From JAFAGX01 sp963759875 (lineage in GTDB: Bacteria; Acidobacteriota; Terriglobia; Terriglobales; Acidobacteriaceae), in NCBI GenBank assembly GCA_963759875.1, contig CAVXBB010000015.1, positions 558,001 through 622,000 on the forward strand: DNA of 64,000 nt. Reading direction: 5' to 3'. The position numbers and the translations under genes were made by a program. Shown in pieces: positions 55,506-64,000 of this stretch. Every line of letters starts with the position of its first letter. Positions within the stretch are counted from its first letter, which is position 1. Under the pieces are notes generated by a model. It was not told the origin of the DNA. It worked only from the letters and a program-made list of their open reading frames with translations, and did not search any database.

Positions 55506-56821
55506 CTACGCCAGCACCGGCTCCACCGCCTTCTCAAACGGACACGGCTTGCCTTCCAGATGATCTTCAAATTCTTTGCGGAATTTCTTGATGAAGGCCA
55601 TCGTCGGCATCGCGGCCGCGTCGCCCAGCGGACAGAACGTCCGTCCCAGCATGTTTTCCGAAAGGTAGTGCATGTTGTCGATATCTTTTTTTACTCCGCC
55701 GCCCGAGTGAAAGCGAATCAGCGTCTTCTTCAGCCAGTCCGTGCCTTCGCGGCAGGGAATGCACCAGCCGCAACTCTCGTGCTGATAAAACTTCATGGTC
55801 CGCAAAGCGAATTTGACCATGCAGGTGGTGTCATCGAGCGACCACCACGCCGCCGGAGCCCAGCATGGATCCGGCTTTCGCCACGCTGAATCAAAATCCA
55901 TGGAGACATCGATTTCGTCAGACTGTCAAAACCGGACAGCTCGATCCGCCCGGAACCACCGCCTTCAGCGCGCGCCCGTTGGGAATCCCGCCGCCCACTT
56001 CGTAAATCATCTTCTTGAGGTTGTATCCCATGGGCAGCTCATAAACTCCGGGACGATTCAGGTGTCCGCTCAGACAGAACAGCCGCGTCCCGCCATTCTT
56101 CGGCGGTCCCAGCTTGGCAAACCACTCCGCGCCGCCCAGAATAATGTGCGGCACGCTGGCCAGCGTCTCCGCATTGTTAATGACGGTCGGTCCACCCCAG
56201 AGCCCGACCACGGCAGGGAAGGGAGGCCGGATGCGCGGAATGCCGCGCTTGCCTTCGAGCGATTCCATCAGCGCCGATTCTTCTCCCACTTCGTACGCGC
56301 CCGCGCCGCCGTGCCAGTACACGTCAAAATCGTAGCCGCTGCCGAAAATGTTCTTGCCCAGGAATCCGCGCGCGTAGGCGTCGGCTGATCGCCTTCTGCA
56401 TGATGTTCGAGAAGATACCGGTACTCGCCGCGAATGTAGATGTAGCCGGTATGCGAGCCCACCGCCAGTCCGGCGATCACCACGCCTTCAATCACGGCAT
56501 GCGGATCGTGCTCGAAAATCAGCCGGTCTTTGCAGGTGCCCGGTTCGCTCTCGTCGCCGTTGCATAAAATATATTTCGGCTTTGGCGGACTGCTTGGGAA
56601 CGAACGACCACTTCAGGCCGGTGTTGAACCCCGCGCCCCCGCGCCCGCGCAGGCCGGAGTTCTTGACCTCGTTGATGATGCTGTCCGGCTGCCATGCCCA
56701 GCGCCTTCTGCACGGCCTTGTAGCCGTCGAGCTCCAGATAGCGATCGATGTTGGTCGCACCAAGGCCAAAGCGCTTGGAGACGACCTTCACTTCGTCGGG
56801 ATGGGAAACCAGATCAGCCAT
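55506..56821 (-). CDS. nuoF: NADH-quinone oxidoreductase subunit F (frame breaks)
   Basis: NADH- and FMN-binding subunit. GLRGRGGAGFNTGLKW (NADH/FMN glycine loop), YWHGGAGAYEVGEESAL and the [4Fe-4S] ligands in ESCGWCIPCREG plus a later Cys. Eight doublets resolved (GGC/GGA, AAA/AAG, CAT/CAC, ATC/ATA, GTC/GTT, TCA/TCG, CGT/CGG, GTC/GTG); the corrected protein is 435 aa. The start follows nuoE by 76 nt. Confidence 0.92.
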
Positions 56822-56897
56822 TGTTGCAATTTCAGATTGATTGATTAGATTGAGATCTCTGCAATCGCATCAAATTCAAAATCTGAAATCTTCAATC

Positions 56898-57387
56898 TCA
56901 AATTCTACTGCGTTCCTTCTTCCTGTACTCCTCCAGCACCCGGTCCATCTTCTCCGCCGTCAGGTTTTCGTGAAAGTCGTAATTCACCTGCGCCGCCGGG
57001 GCCCAGCTGCAGGCGCCAATGCACTCAACTTCTTCCAGCGAAAACAGACCGTCAGGCGTAGTTTCCTTGTGTCCGATGCCCAGCTTCTTCTCGCAATGCT
57101 CGAGCAGTTCCTCGCCCCCGCGCAGCATGCAGGCGATGTTGGTGCAAACCTGCACGTTGTACTTGCCGCGCGGCTTGGTGGTCAGCATGGAGTAGTAGCT
57201 GATCACGTTGCGCACTTCGAGCTCGGTCAACTCCAGCCGCGCGGCAATCTCCTCGAATGACTTCGTCCGTCAAGTAGCCGGCCTCGTCCTGCGCGTAAAG
57301 CAGCGTCGGGACCAGCACCGACCGCTTCGTCGGATAGTGCGTCAGCATCTCCGCGAAGCGCGCCTCGAATTGATCCGAAAATTTCAT
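56898..57387 (-). CDS. nuoE: NADH-quinone oxidoreductase subunit E (one frame break)
   Basis: [2Fe-2S] thioredoxin-like subunit. Ligand pairs VCTNIACMLRGG and ECIGACSWAP. A single extra base near 57254 (ATT/ATC, both Ile, before GAGGAG) joins the helical N-terminal domain to the rest; 162 aa after correction. Confidence 0.93.
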
Positions 57388-57463
57388 GTCACTTAAACTT
57401 TGTGTGCGCAGTGTCCTCTGCGATTAAGAATTGCTGCAAATCTCAATTATCAATTTCTACCAA

Positions 57464-58673
57464 TCACCGGTCGATTTCGCCCAGGACGATATCAATCGAC
57501 CCAATCGCCGCCACCACATCCGCCAGCAACCGGCCCTCACACATCGTCGGCAAGCAACTGCAAATTCGCCAGACACGCCGAACGCATGTGCACCCGATAA
57601 GGTTTGGCCGTGCCGTCGCTGACGACGTAATATCCCATTTCGCCGCGCGGCGATTCCACCGCCTGATAAACCTCGCCCGCCGGCACCGCAAAGCCTTCGG
57701 TAATAATTTTAAAGTGATAGATGAGCGCTTCCATCTGCGTCTTCATCTTCTCGCGGTCGGGCAGGACAACTTTCGGCGCATCGGCTTTGATCGGGCCTTC
57801 CGGCATTCCCTCCACCGCCTGCTGCACGATTGCAATCGACTCCCGCAGCTCCTGCACCCGGCACATGATAACGCGCAAACACGTCGCCTTCCTGCGATAC
57901 CGGCACTTTGAACTTGAAATTCTCGTAGCCGGAGTAAGGCATATCGCGCCGCAGATCGAAATCGACTCCGCTTCCGCGCAGGGTCGGCCCGCTTGCTCCT
58001 AGTGCGATCGCGTCTTCCGCCGTGATCCGCGCCACGCCTTTGGTCCGCATTCCCCAGATGGGATTTCCGGTCAGCAGGTTCTCGTACTCATCCACTTTGG
58101 AGGGAAAGCGGTTGGCGAAATCCCGCACCCGCTCAAAAAATCCCAGCGGCGGTTCCAGCGCCAATCCGCCAATGCGGAAGTACGAAGTCATCATGCGCTG
58201 CCCGCTGACCATCTCGAACAGCCGCAGAATGTCTTCGCGCTCGCGGAAGCAATAAAGAAACACCGTCATCGCCCCGATATCGAGGGCATGCGTCCCCAGC
58301 CAGACCAGGTGCGAGTTGATCCGGGTCAGCTCATTCAGCATCACCCGCATCCATTGCGCTTTGGGCGGGATTTCCAGCCCCAGCAGTTTCTCGACCGCCA
58401 GCACGTAGCAAAGATTGTTGGTCAGGGGGCAGAGATAATCGATGCGGTCGGTCAGCGGCACCACCTGCTGGTAGAACTTGGCCTCGCAGGTCTTCTCGAT
58501 GCCGGTGTGCAGATACCCGATGTCGGGCATGATGCGCACAATATTTTCGCCGTCAATTTCGAGAATCAGCGCGCAAGCACGCCGTGGGTCGAGGGGTGCT
58601 GCGGGCCCATGTTCAGGATCATGGTGCGGTCCTGACCGGGTTCGAGCGCGGGCGTGGGGGAAAGGTGGGCCAT
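57464..58673 (-). CDS. nuoD: NADH-quinone oxidoreductase subunit D (frame breaks)
   Basis: 49-kDa-type subunit lining the quinone cavity; MGPQHPSTHGVL at the start contains the conserved quinone-binding His, and VKIPVSQ-type sequence near the end precedes GYYVVSDGTAKPYR. Four doublets: CTT/CTG and CGC/CGG only a few bases apart near 58575, TAT/TAC near 57860 and GTG/GTT near 57539. Corrected length 401 aa. Separate from nuoC, not a nuoCD fusion. Confidence 0.93.
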
Positions 58674-58679
58674 GGCGAA

Positions 58680-59183
58680 CTAGCGATAGCCCTCCACCGG
58701 ATAGTCTTTGCGCAAGGGATGGCCTTCCCAGTCTTCCGGCATCTGAATGCCGCCGCAAGTAGGGATGCCCGGCGAAGCGGACTCCGAACAAGTCAAATAC
58801 TTCGCGCTCGAAATAATTCGCCGCGGGCCAAACCGAGGTCACCGAGTCCAGCGCCGGAGCTGCTGCCCTCAAGCCGCACCTTCAGCCGCACCCGTTCCTT
58901 CTTGCGGAATCGAAAGCAGATGATAAACCACCTCGAAGCGCGGCTCGGAAGGAAACCAATCCACGCAAGTCACATCGGCAAGAAAATTGAAGGGGCAATC
59001 CTGGTCATCGCGCAGCAGCACGCAGGCTTCGCGGATGGAAGAGCGCTCGATGTAGATGCTCATCTCGTCGCGATCGAACTTCGCGCCCTCGACCGCAGCC
59101 GGGATTCCACGCCAGCAGACCGGGCCACGGCCGGGTGGGCTCTTCAGCTGCTCCAGATCGGTGATGGCGGGTGCCAGCGGCAT
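58680..59183 (-). CDS. nuoC: NADH-quinone oxidoreductase subunit C (frame breaks)
   Basis: 30-kDa-type subunit. NYFEREVFDLFGVRFAGHP is the family signature. Three doublets (ATT/ATC near 58906, AGC/AGT near 58857, CGG/CGC near 58753) restore IRKKERVRLKVRLEGSSPAL and the ending RKDYPVEGYR; 166 aa. Its ATG overlaps the nuoA TAA, leaving no space for nuoB. Confidence 0.92.
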
Positions 59184-59577
59184 TAGACTTCGCCTCGTCT
59201 GGCCGAGGCTGGTCCCCAGTCGAGCGCGCCTTTTTTCCAGACATAGAAGAAGCCCACCAGCACGATGCCGATATAAACCAGCATCTCCCAGAAACCAAAC
59301 ATCTTAAGATCGCGCAGGATCACTGCCCAGGGATAGAGGAAGACCGCTTCCATGTCGAACAGGATGAAGAGCATGGCCACCAGATAAAATTTGACCGAGA
59401 AACGCTCGCGGGCGTCCCCCACGGGGGTCATGCCACACTCATAGGGAGAAAGCTTGGCCCGCGTCGGCCGGCGATACCCGATAAGCCAGGAAAGCAGCAC
59501 AATCGTGCCGCCAGAGCGCCTGCCACCAGGAAGTGAATCAGTAGCGGCAGGTAGCGGGCGAAGTAATTGTCGGGCAT
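59183..59577 (-). CDS. nuoA: NADH-quinone oxidoreductase subunit A (frame break)
   Basis: First gene of the operon. Three helices and KLSPYECGM with the conserved Glu-Cys. The first 22 codons (MPDNYFARYLPLLIHFLVA) are in another frame; two doublets (GCA/GCG and GCG/GCC near 59512-59520) give a 130-aa product. A single missing base would also repair it, so this site is the least certain of the set. Confidence 0.9.
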
Positions 59578-59886
59578 AGGAGAGCTATATATAATTCGCA
59601 GCCAAGAGACAGGTAAACATTCTAGATTAGAGTTCGCAGCGAGGAAGTGTCAAGGGAGCCACCGATCGGGGTTGGGTCAGTTTCACAAGGAAGCGAGCCG
59701 AACGCGCCATTATTCTGTCGCATAGGGCGCGACAGTCCGGGCGGCTCGCCCCGGTCCTTAGCTGCGCAAAGGAGACTTGCTCAGGATGACAACTCAGACG
59801 AACCCGCTAAGCGTCACTGCTCTGCAGCCGGTGCCGATGTTTGCCGCGTGGCGATTGCTCGCCCCCTTATTTCGTGAGTCGATTTC
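59578..59886. promoter_or_regulatory. nuo operon upstream region
   Basis: 309 bp between nuoA and a divergent hypothetical gene; no gene supported. Contains a perfect hairpin CTGTCGC/GCGACAG at 59715-59735 and a CTCAGGATGAC word at 59780-59790 that also occurs in the 36-37.6 kb repeats. An AT-rich stretch at about 59585-59630 is the best place for the nuo promoter. Confidence 0.5.
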
Positions 59887-60477
59887 ATGATTTTCGGCTT
59901 TAATACCGACATCAAGCACGAAGACACGGTCTACCACGTGCAGAGCGAAGCGCGTGAGAACGAACTGCTGCTGCAGACCCAGGTCTTTGTTCGCGGACGC
60001 TGCATCGGCAAACGCGCGACTTCTTACGCCGACAAGGCCGCCGAGAGTAGCTTCACTGATCAGGCAAAGGAACAAATCTTGCGCGAGCAGCATCGCATGG
60101 TGCTCGATGCCATTCGTGATGGGCGTGTGGATACAGTTTTTGACAAGCGCGATACGCCCGAGGCCCTGGCGGCCATCAAGGAGCTGGATGTGCACTGGCT
60201 GAATGCCGGATCTGCACACTCCGATCGTCAGTTACAAATGCGGCTGCGGGTCACGGATGGAGGCACAGGCGTCCCGGGCGCCAGGCTCACGGTTCGCTTT
60301 GCGCGTCCGGATGCAGCGCCGTTGTACACACAGGTTGTTACCGGTGAGAACGGGGATGCCGATATGAACATCGATGTGGACGAGTCAGGCCTGCCCGACG
60401 CTTCCGTTCTGGTTCAAGCCAGCTACACAGGAAGAACCGCTACTCGGAAATTTCAGCTGAGGAAGGTGGAAGCCTAG
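59887..60477 (+). CDS. Conserved hypothetical protein with Ig/transthyretin-like C terminus
   Basis: 196 aa, no signal peptide. The first 90 residues are mixed helix/strand (FGFNTDIKHEDTVYHVQSEA opening); residues 110-195 look like a carboxypeptidase-regulatory/transthyretin-like beta domain (LRVTDGGTGVPGARLTVRFA). I recognise the opening as a conserved acidobacterial hypothetical, with no known role. Confidence 0.65.
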   Translation: MIFGFNTDIKHEDTVYHVQSEARENELLLQTQVFVRGRCIGKRATSYADKAAESSFTDQAKEQILREQHRMVLDAIRDGRVDTVFDKRDTPEALAAIKELDVHWLNAGSAHSDRQLQMRLRVTDGGTGVPGARLTVRFARPDAAPLYTQVVTGENGDADMNIDVDESGLPDASVLVQASYTGRTATRKFQLRKVEA

Positions 60478-60622
60478 ATATCCCGCCCGCCCGCTCATTG
60501 CCCGCCCCGCTCAATGGGGCATCTCGCAAACTGATCCTGCTAACTTCCGAGTAGCCGACATCGGCGCAGGGCGAGTGTGTTCACGTGGTTTGCAATTGCT
60601 GTGAGGATTTTGCCTCGCGTCT

Positions 60623-61279
60623 TCAATATCCGCCTGAGCTGAGCTGTGCTTGCGTCTCGTGCCCTTGCTCTTTAGTTGTTTGAGATTCTTGCAGCAGTTC
60701 GAGTCGGCGTTTCGCGTCCCAGTTATGACCTTGGGTGAGTACCATTACTCGCTCCAAGAACGCCTGGACGGGTCCCATTCCAAGCGTTCGCGCCGCTAAT
60801 GCATCGGCATCGGCTTCCATCTGTGGGTCGCGGAGGATGTAATCATTACATCCCTGCGCCGCATTGTCGCTTACAAGATGCGCCATCTCGTGTCCCAGAA
60901 AGCCTTTGAGCGCGATCGTATCAAACAGCTCAATCGCCTGCTGCCCGACCAAAATCTTGCCTCGCCCGTCTACGGCGATACTGGCAGCGATATATGCCAT
61001 GTTGAGAGTTCCGGGAGAGACATATATGTGCGGAATTGCCCGACCATATGCCTGCGCGACGTCGGCCAGCACCTCGTACGCCTTGCCCGAAAAGATTTCG
61101 CGCGCGCCCGATTGACTCAGCATTTCGGCTTCGCAGGCTGTCTGCGCTTGGACGTTGAACTGTGAACTAACGCCGGTTGCGTTCATGCCTTGCGACGTAA
61201 GGACAGTTCCCAACAGGATGATGATCCCCGCAAGTATTCTTGCGGCACTGCCAAGAGCGCCCACACAACTGACACGCAT
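60623..61279 (-). CDS. Small M48-type metallopeptidase-like protein
   Basis: 218 aa with an N-terminal hydrophobic segment (residues 12-31) that may be a signal peptide. HEMAH near residue 130 is the HExxH zinc site and EADADALA the third-ligand Glu. Shorter than most M48 peptidases. The protein is probably periplasmic. Confidence 0.75.
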   Translation of the reverse strand: MRVSCVGALGSAARILAGIIILLGTVLTSQGMNATGVSSQFNVQAQTACEAEMLSQSGAREIFSGKAYEVLADVAQAYGRAIPHIYVSPGTLNMAYIAASIAVDGRGKILVGQQAIELFDTIALKGFLGHEMAHLVSDNAAQGCNDYILRDPQMEADADALAARTLGMGPVQAFLERVMVLTQGHNWDAKRRLELLQESQTTKEQGHETQAQLSSGGY

Positions 61280-61546
61280 ACTTCCTCCGAGCCGGCGCAG
61301 CTAAGGCTGCTCTCCGCGCACTCCTGTCTGTGCACGCGAAGGGCAAATGAGGAGCAATCCCACCCCGCTCAGGCCAAAAGATTTAGGAACTGGATCGTAC
61401 TGCAGGTCGTGACCTTTTGAGGGCAGTGCCCGCTTGTAGGCAGGGTGTAGAGACCGTACTCAGCTTCACATGCTTCTCGCGACGCAAGTTACGACAGCGC
61501 CATTTTTGGCGAGATACATGCACTTTATGCAGGCGGGTAGGTCTTT

Positions 61547-62560
61547 GTGGAAAAGGAATCTGTTGGGGTCTATCGCCGAATTGGAAAATTGCGAACCCTC
61601 GCCATGACGGTAGCCTTGCTTAGCTGCACGTGTGTCCCATTGCTCTGCTTCGCCGGGGACGACGAAATCAATGACATCGCTGCCATTGGCCATCGCAATG
61701 TCGGCTGCGCCAAGGGTATGGGCAACTGGTATAGCTTGGATAAGCAGGTCGCATGGGGCAAACAGATTTCGCGGCAGGTGGAGTCGCAAACCAAGCTGAT
61801 CAATGACCCGATAATCTCCGAGTACGTCAACCGGGTGGGGCAGAATATCGTACGCAATTCCGATTCACAGGTGACGTTCACAATCAAGGTCATTGATTCC
61901 GATGATGTGAATGCGTTCGCCTTGCCGGGCGGATTTTTCTACGTCGACTCCGGGCTAATTCTTGCTGCCGATAGCGAAGCCGAGCTGGCCGGCGTCATGG
62001 CGCATGAAATCGGGCACGTAGCGGCATGCCATGCGGCGCGGCAATATACACGCGCCAACTGGGGGCAGATTATGGCCGTCCCGCTGGTCTTTGTGGGCGG
62101 ACCGGCTCGGTATGGAGTTTATGAAGGCGCGGGACTCGCTGTACCGATAACCTTCTTGCAGTTCTCCCGTGAATTTGAAGCGCAGGCTGACTACCTAGGC
62201 GTGCAATACCTGTACAAGGCGGGTTACGATCCTCAGGCGTTCATTTCCTTCTTTGAGAAGGTGCAAGCGCAGGAGAAGAAAAAACCGGGAACGATTTCGA
62301 AAGCGTTTGCCACACACCCCCAGACTCCAGACCGCATTGAACGCTCGCAAGAGGAGATTACAAAGATTCTTCCTCCGAAGTCCGAATACAAGATCACAAC
62401 GTCGGAGTTCGACGCCGTGAAGGCGAGGTTGTCAGCTCTCGAGAACAAGCGCTATCTCATCGAGGATAATGGCCGGAATAAGCCCGGCTTGCGGCGGTCC
62501 TCAACAGGCGAAAACAGCAACGGCGCTGACGCCGGAAATCGCGATGGCCGTTCCCGCTGA
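61547..62560 (+). CDS. M48-family (BepA/YfgC-like) periplasmic metalloprotease
   Basis: 337 aa from GTG, or 318 from ATG at 61604; both start a signal peptide ending near LLCFAGDD. LDKQVAWGKQISRQVE and ISEYVNRVGQNIV are M48C signatures, the zinc site is MAHEIGHVAACHA and the third ligand is in FEAQADYLGVQYL. Members degrade or help fold outer-membrane proteins. Not an obvious duplicate of the neighbouring gene, since sequences differ beyond the zinc site. Confidence 0.85.
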   Translation: MEKESVGVYRRIGKLRTLAMTVALLSCTCVPLLCFAGDDEINDIAAIGHRNVGCAKGMGNWYSLDKQVAWGKQISRQVESQTKLINDPIISEYVNRVGQNIVRNSDSQVTFTIKVIDSDDVNAFALPGGFFYVDSGLILAADSEAELAGVMAHEIGHVAACHAARQYTRANWGQIMAVPLVFVGGPARYGVYEGAGLAVPITFLQFSREFEAQADYLGVQYLYKAGYDPQAFISFFEKVQAQEKKKPGTISKAFATHPQTPDRIERSQEEITKILPPKSEYKITTSEFDAVKARLSALENKRYLIEDNGRNKPGLRRSSTGENSNGADAGNRDGRSR

Positions 62561-62595
62561 ACTTGTTAAATCGGCGAGTAGCAACCTCGTCCTGT

Positions 62596-63924
62596 TTAGT
62601 TGTTCCGTTCAGGAAGATTCAGCGCAAACGCCTGGTCACTTCTCGGAATACACAGCGTGAGGAGTCCTCCGGCAACTGCTGACAGCATCATGAGCGCGAG
62701 ACCATACGAAAAAGATCCCATTCGAGTGTGCAGATAACCGAAGGCGTAAGGACCCGCAAAACCGGCCACGCTACCTGCAGCATTGATCATTCCGACCGTG
62801 GCGGCTGCCGCCGACTGGCTCAGGATCTCTGTCGGAATCGCCCAGAACGCCGGGAGATAGGCGAACGATGTGCATACGAATGTGAACGACAGGACTGAGA
62901 GAGTGGTTGATCGAGGTTGACCAAGCAGAGCCAACAAGGCGATGGCAGCTACAAACAGCGGAACCGCCGAGTGCCAGCGTCTTTCGCAGCTCTTGTCGGA
63001 ATGCCATCCGTTGATCTGCATGGCGATGAAGGTCACGACATACGGAATTGCGCCTAGCATTCCGACTCGCGCGTCCGAGAGTCCAGATTGGCGTTTCAGG
63101 ATGGTCGGAAACCAGAAAGCGCAGCTGTAAAGGACAAAATAGTTCAGGAAGGTAAGCGAAGCGAGCAGCAGAACGGTGCGCGACTTGATCGCCTGCCATA
63201 GGTTCATCGAGTGTGCGCTCGCAGCTTTTTCCTGGTTCAGCTTTTCTTGAATCCACAACCGCTGCCCGGGAGCGAGCCAGGTTGCCTGCACAGGCCAATC
63301 TGTGAGCAAGAAGAACGCAAGCCCGCCCAGCAGGACAGCGGGCATTCCTTCCGCGATGAAAAGCCAGCGCCAGCCTTGAACAGCCAACCAGCTATGGCCG
63401 AGGATCCAGCCGGCGAGTGGCGATCCGATGATGAATGACATAGGAATAGCGGCCATGAAATTGCTCGTTGCCTTGGCCCGGTCCTCGCGCGCAAACCAAT
63501 GACTCAGATAGACAATCACGCCCGGAAAAAAGCCGGCCTCCGCTGCGCCTAACACGAATCGTGCCAGGTACAGTTGAGTTGGAGTGTGCACTAGAGCTGT
63601 CAACGAGGTCAGGGCTCCCCACGCGATCATGGTCGCGGAAATCATCCGGCGCGCACTCCAGCGTTCAACCAGCAAAGCGCCGGGCACCTGCAAGGCGACA
63701 TAGCTGACGAAGAAAATGCCGATCCCCAATCCAAACACTCGGTCGCTGAATCCAAGGTCGCGAGACATTCCGATGGCGGCATAGGCCACGCTCGTACGGT
63801 CAAGATAATTAATGATGTAAAGCGTGAACAGAAATGGAAGCAGCCGCAGAGCAATCTGGTGCCGGGTGTGGTCTACAAACTGGGTGCCAGGCAGTGTGAT
63901 TGCGCGTGAAGTGGATACGGCCAC
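62596..63924 (-). CDS. MFS transporter, anion:cation symporter type
   Basis: 442 aa with 12 helices. INYLDRTSVAYA at helix 1 and RWSARRMISATMIAWG between helices 2 and 3 are typical of the ACS/phthalate permease group, which takes up organic anions such as glucarate or hexuronates. Substrate not readable from sequence. Convergent with the M48 gene. Confidence 0.85.
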   Translation of the reverse strand: MAVSTSRAITLPGTQFVDHTRHQIALRLLPFLFTLYIINYLDRTSVAYAAIGMSRDLGFSDRVFGLGIGIFFVSYVALQVPGALLVERWSARRMISATMIAWGALTSLTALVHTPTQLYLARFVLGAAEAGFFPGVIVYLSHWFAREDRAKATSNFMAAIPMSFIIGSPLAGWILGHSWLAVQGWRWLFIAEGMPAVLLGGLAFFLLTDWPVQATWLAPGQRLWIQEKLNQEKAASAHSMNLWQAIKSRTVLLLASLTFLNYFVLYSCAFWFPTILKRQSGLSDARVGMLGAIPYVVTFIAMQINGWHSDKSCERRWHSAVPLFVAAIALLALLGQPRSTTLSVLSFTFVCTSFAYLPAFWAIPTEILSQSAAAATVGMINAAGSVAGFAGPYAFGYLHTRMGSFSYGLALMMLSAVAGGLLTLCIPRSDQAFALNLPERNN

Positions 63925-64000
63925 TCAGGTGTCTCCCGCGGGACGGAGTGCGAATCGTCGGAGTATACCGGAATTCGGCAAACCAGCCGAATGAAATGTG

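Noticed and set aside
46826..59577. nuo operon as a decayed pseudogene cluster
   Set aside because: There are no disabling substitutions, and every resolved break is a synonymous third-position doublet with conserved residues intact.
46826..59577. Programmed +1 frameshifting at the nuo breaks
   Set aside because: No shared slippery sequence or stop-codon context; sites include many different codons, and about 60 programmed shifts in one operon has no precedent known to me.

Overview
The window looks like chromosome from an Acidobacteriota (Terriglobia/Koribacter-like) member, probably a metagenome-derived or draft assembly. Pointers are the mix of VWFA-type secreted proteins, TPR proteins with carboxypeptidase-like domains, a SYLF protein, GH99-like lipoprotein, HpnB and SecG of the kind common in that phylum, many CCCAG/CTGGG palindromic repeats, and a Gram-negative envelope (TonB, outer-membrane barrel). 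This is inference from protein character; there is no rRNA here.

Layout. 0-4 kb: menaquinone methyltransferase (ubiE/menG) behind aroB, a TerC-type membrane protein and a SYLF protein. 4.1-20.7 kb: a carbohydrate/exopolysaccharide block. A leftward chain runs from a polytopic PTPS-related membrane protein through three unknown exported proteins, a GH99-like lipoprotein and a nucleotidyltransferase to a GT4 glycosyltransferase and a glycogen-debranching-type enzyme. Divergent from it are a 1405-aa TPR plus beta-barrel exporter and a flippase carrying an unusual C-terminal ParB/sulfiredoxin-like domain. 20.7-34.8 kb: housekeeping and envelope genes (DUF5666-like, TPR, VOC, DUF885 peptidase, lspA, ileS, tonB, TPR protein, secG, tRNA-Leu(GAG), TetR with a perfect palindromic operator beside a SnoaL-like gene, tpiA). 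34.9-37.6 kb: macro-domain gene, then a repeat-rich island with a REP-associated tyrosine transposase, a PD-(D/E)XK homing-type nuclease and several palindromic repeat families. 37.6-46 kb: pgk-gap, a Big2-like lipoprotein, an RsbRD-N protein, hpnB, a VWFA-type protein, an orphan Flp pilin and an ABC exporter pair.

45.9-59.6 kb: a complex I operon in the order nuoA-C-D-E-F-G-H-J-K-L-M-N. It lacks nuoB and nuoI, and every gene except possibly the first part of some is broken by single-base insertions. Wherever I could resolve them (about 60 sites) the extra base lies at the third position of a codon, so that two synonymous codons are both spelled out (TTT/TTC, CTT/CTG, ATC/ATA and so on). Removing one base per site gives full-length Nuo subunits whose lengths agree modulo 3 with the start and stop codons in all ten genes I counted. 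I read this as a consensus in which two co-assembled strains differ by synonymous SNPs and both alleles were written out; it is not pseudogene decay. secG shows one site of the same kind. 59.6-64 kb: a conserved hypothetical, two unrelated-looking M48-type peptidases and an MFS transporter.

Functionally, the tpiA, pgk, gap, menG, nuo and ileS genes are core metabolism; the accessory interest lies in the 4-21 kb polysaccharide block and the 35.5-37.6 kb repeat island.
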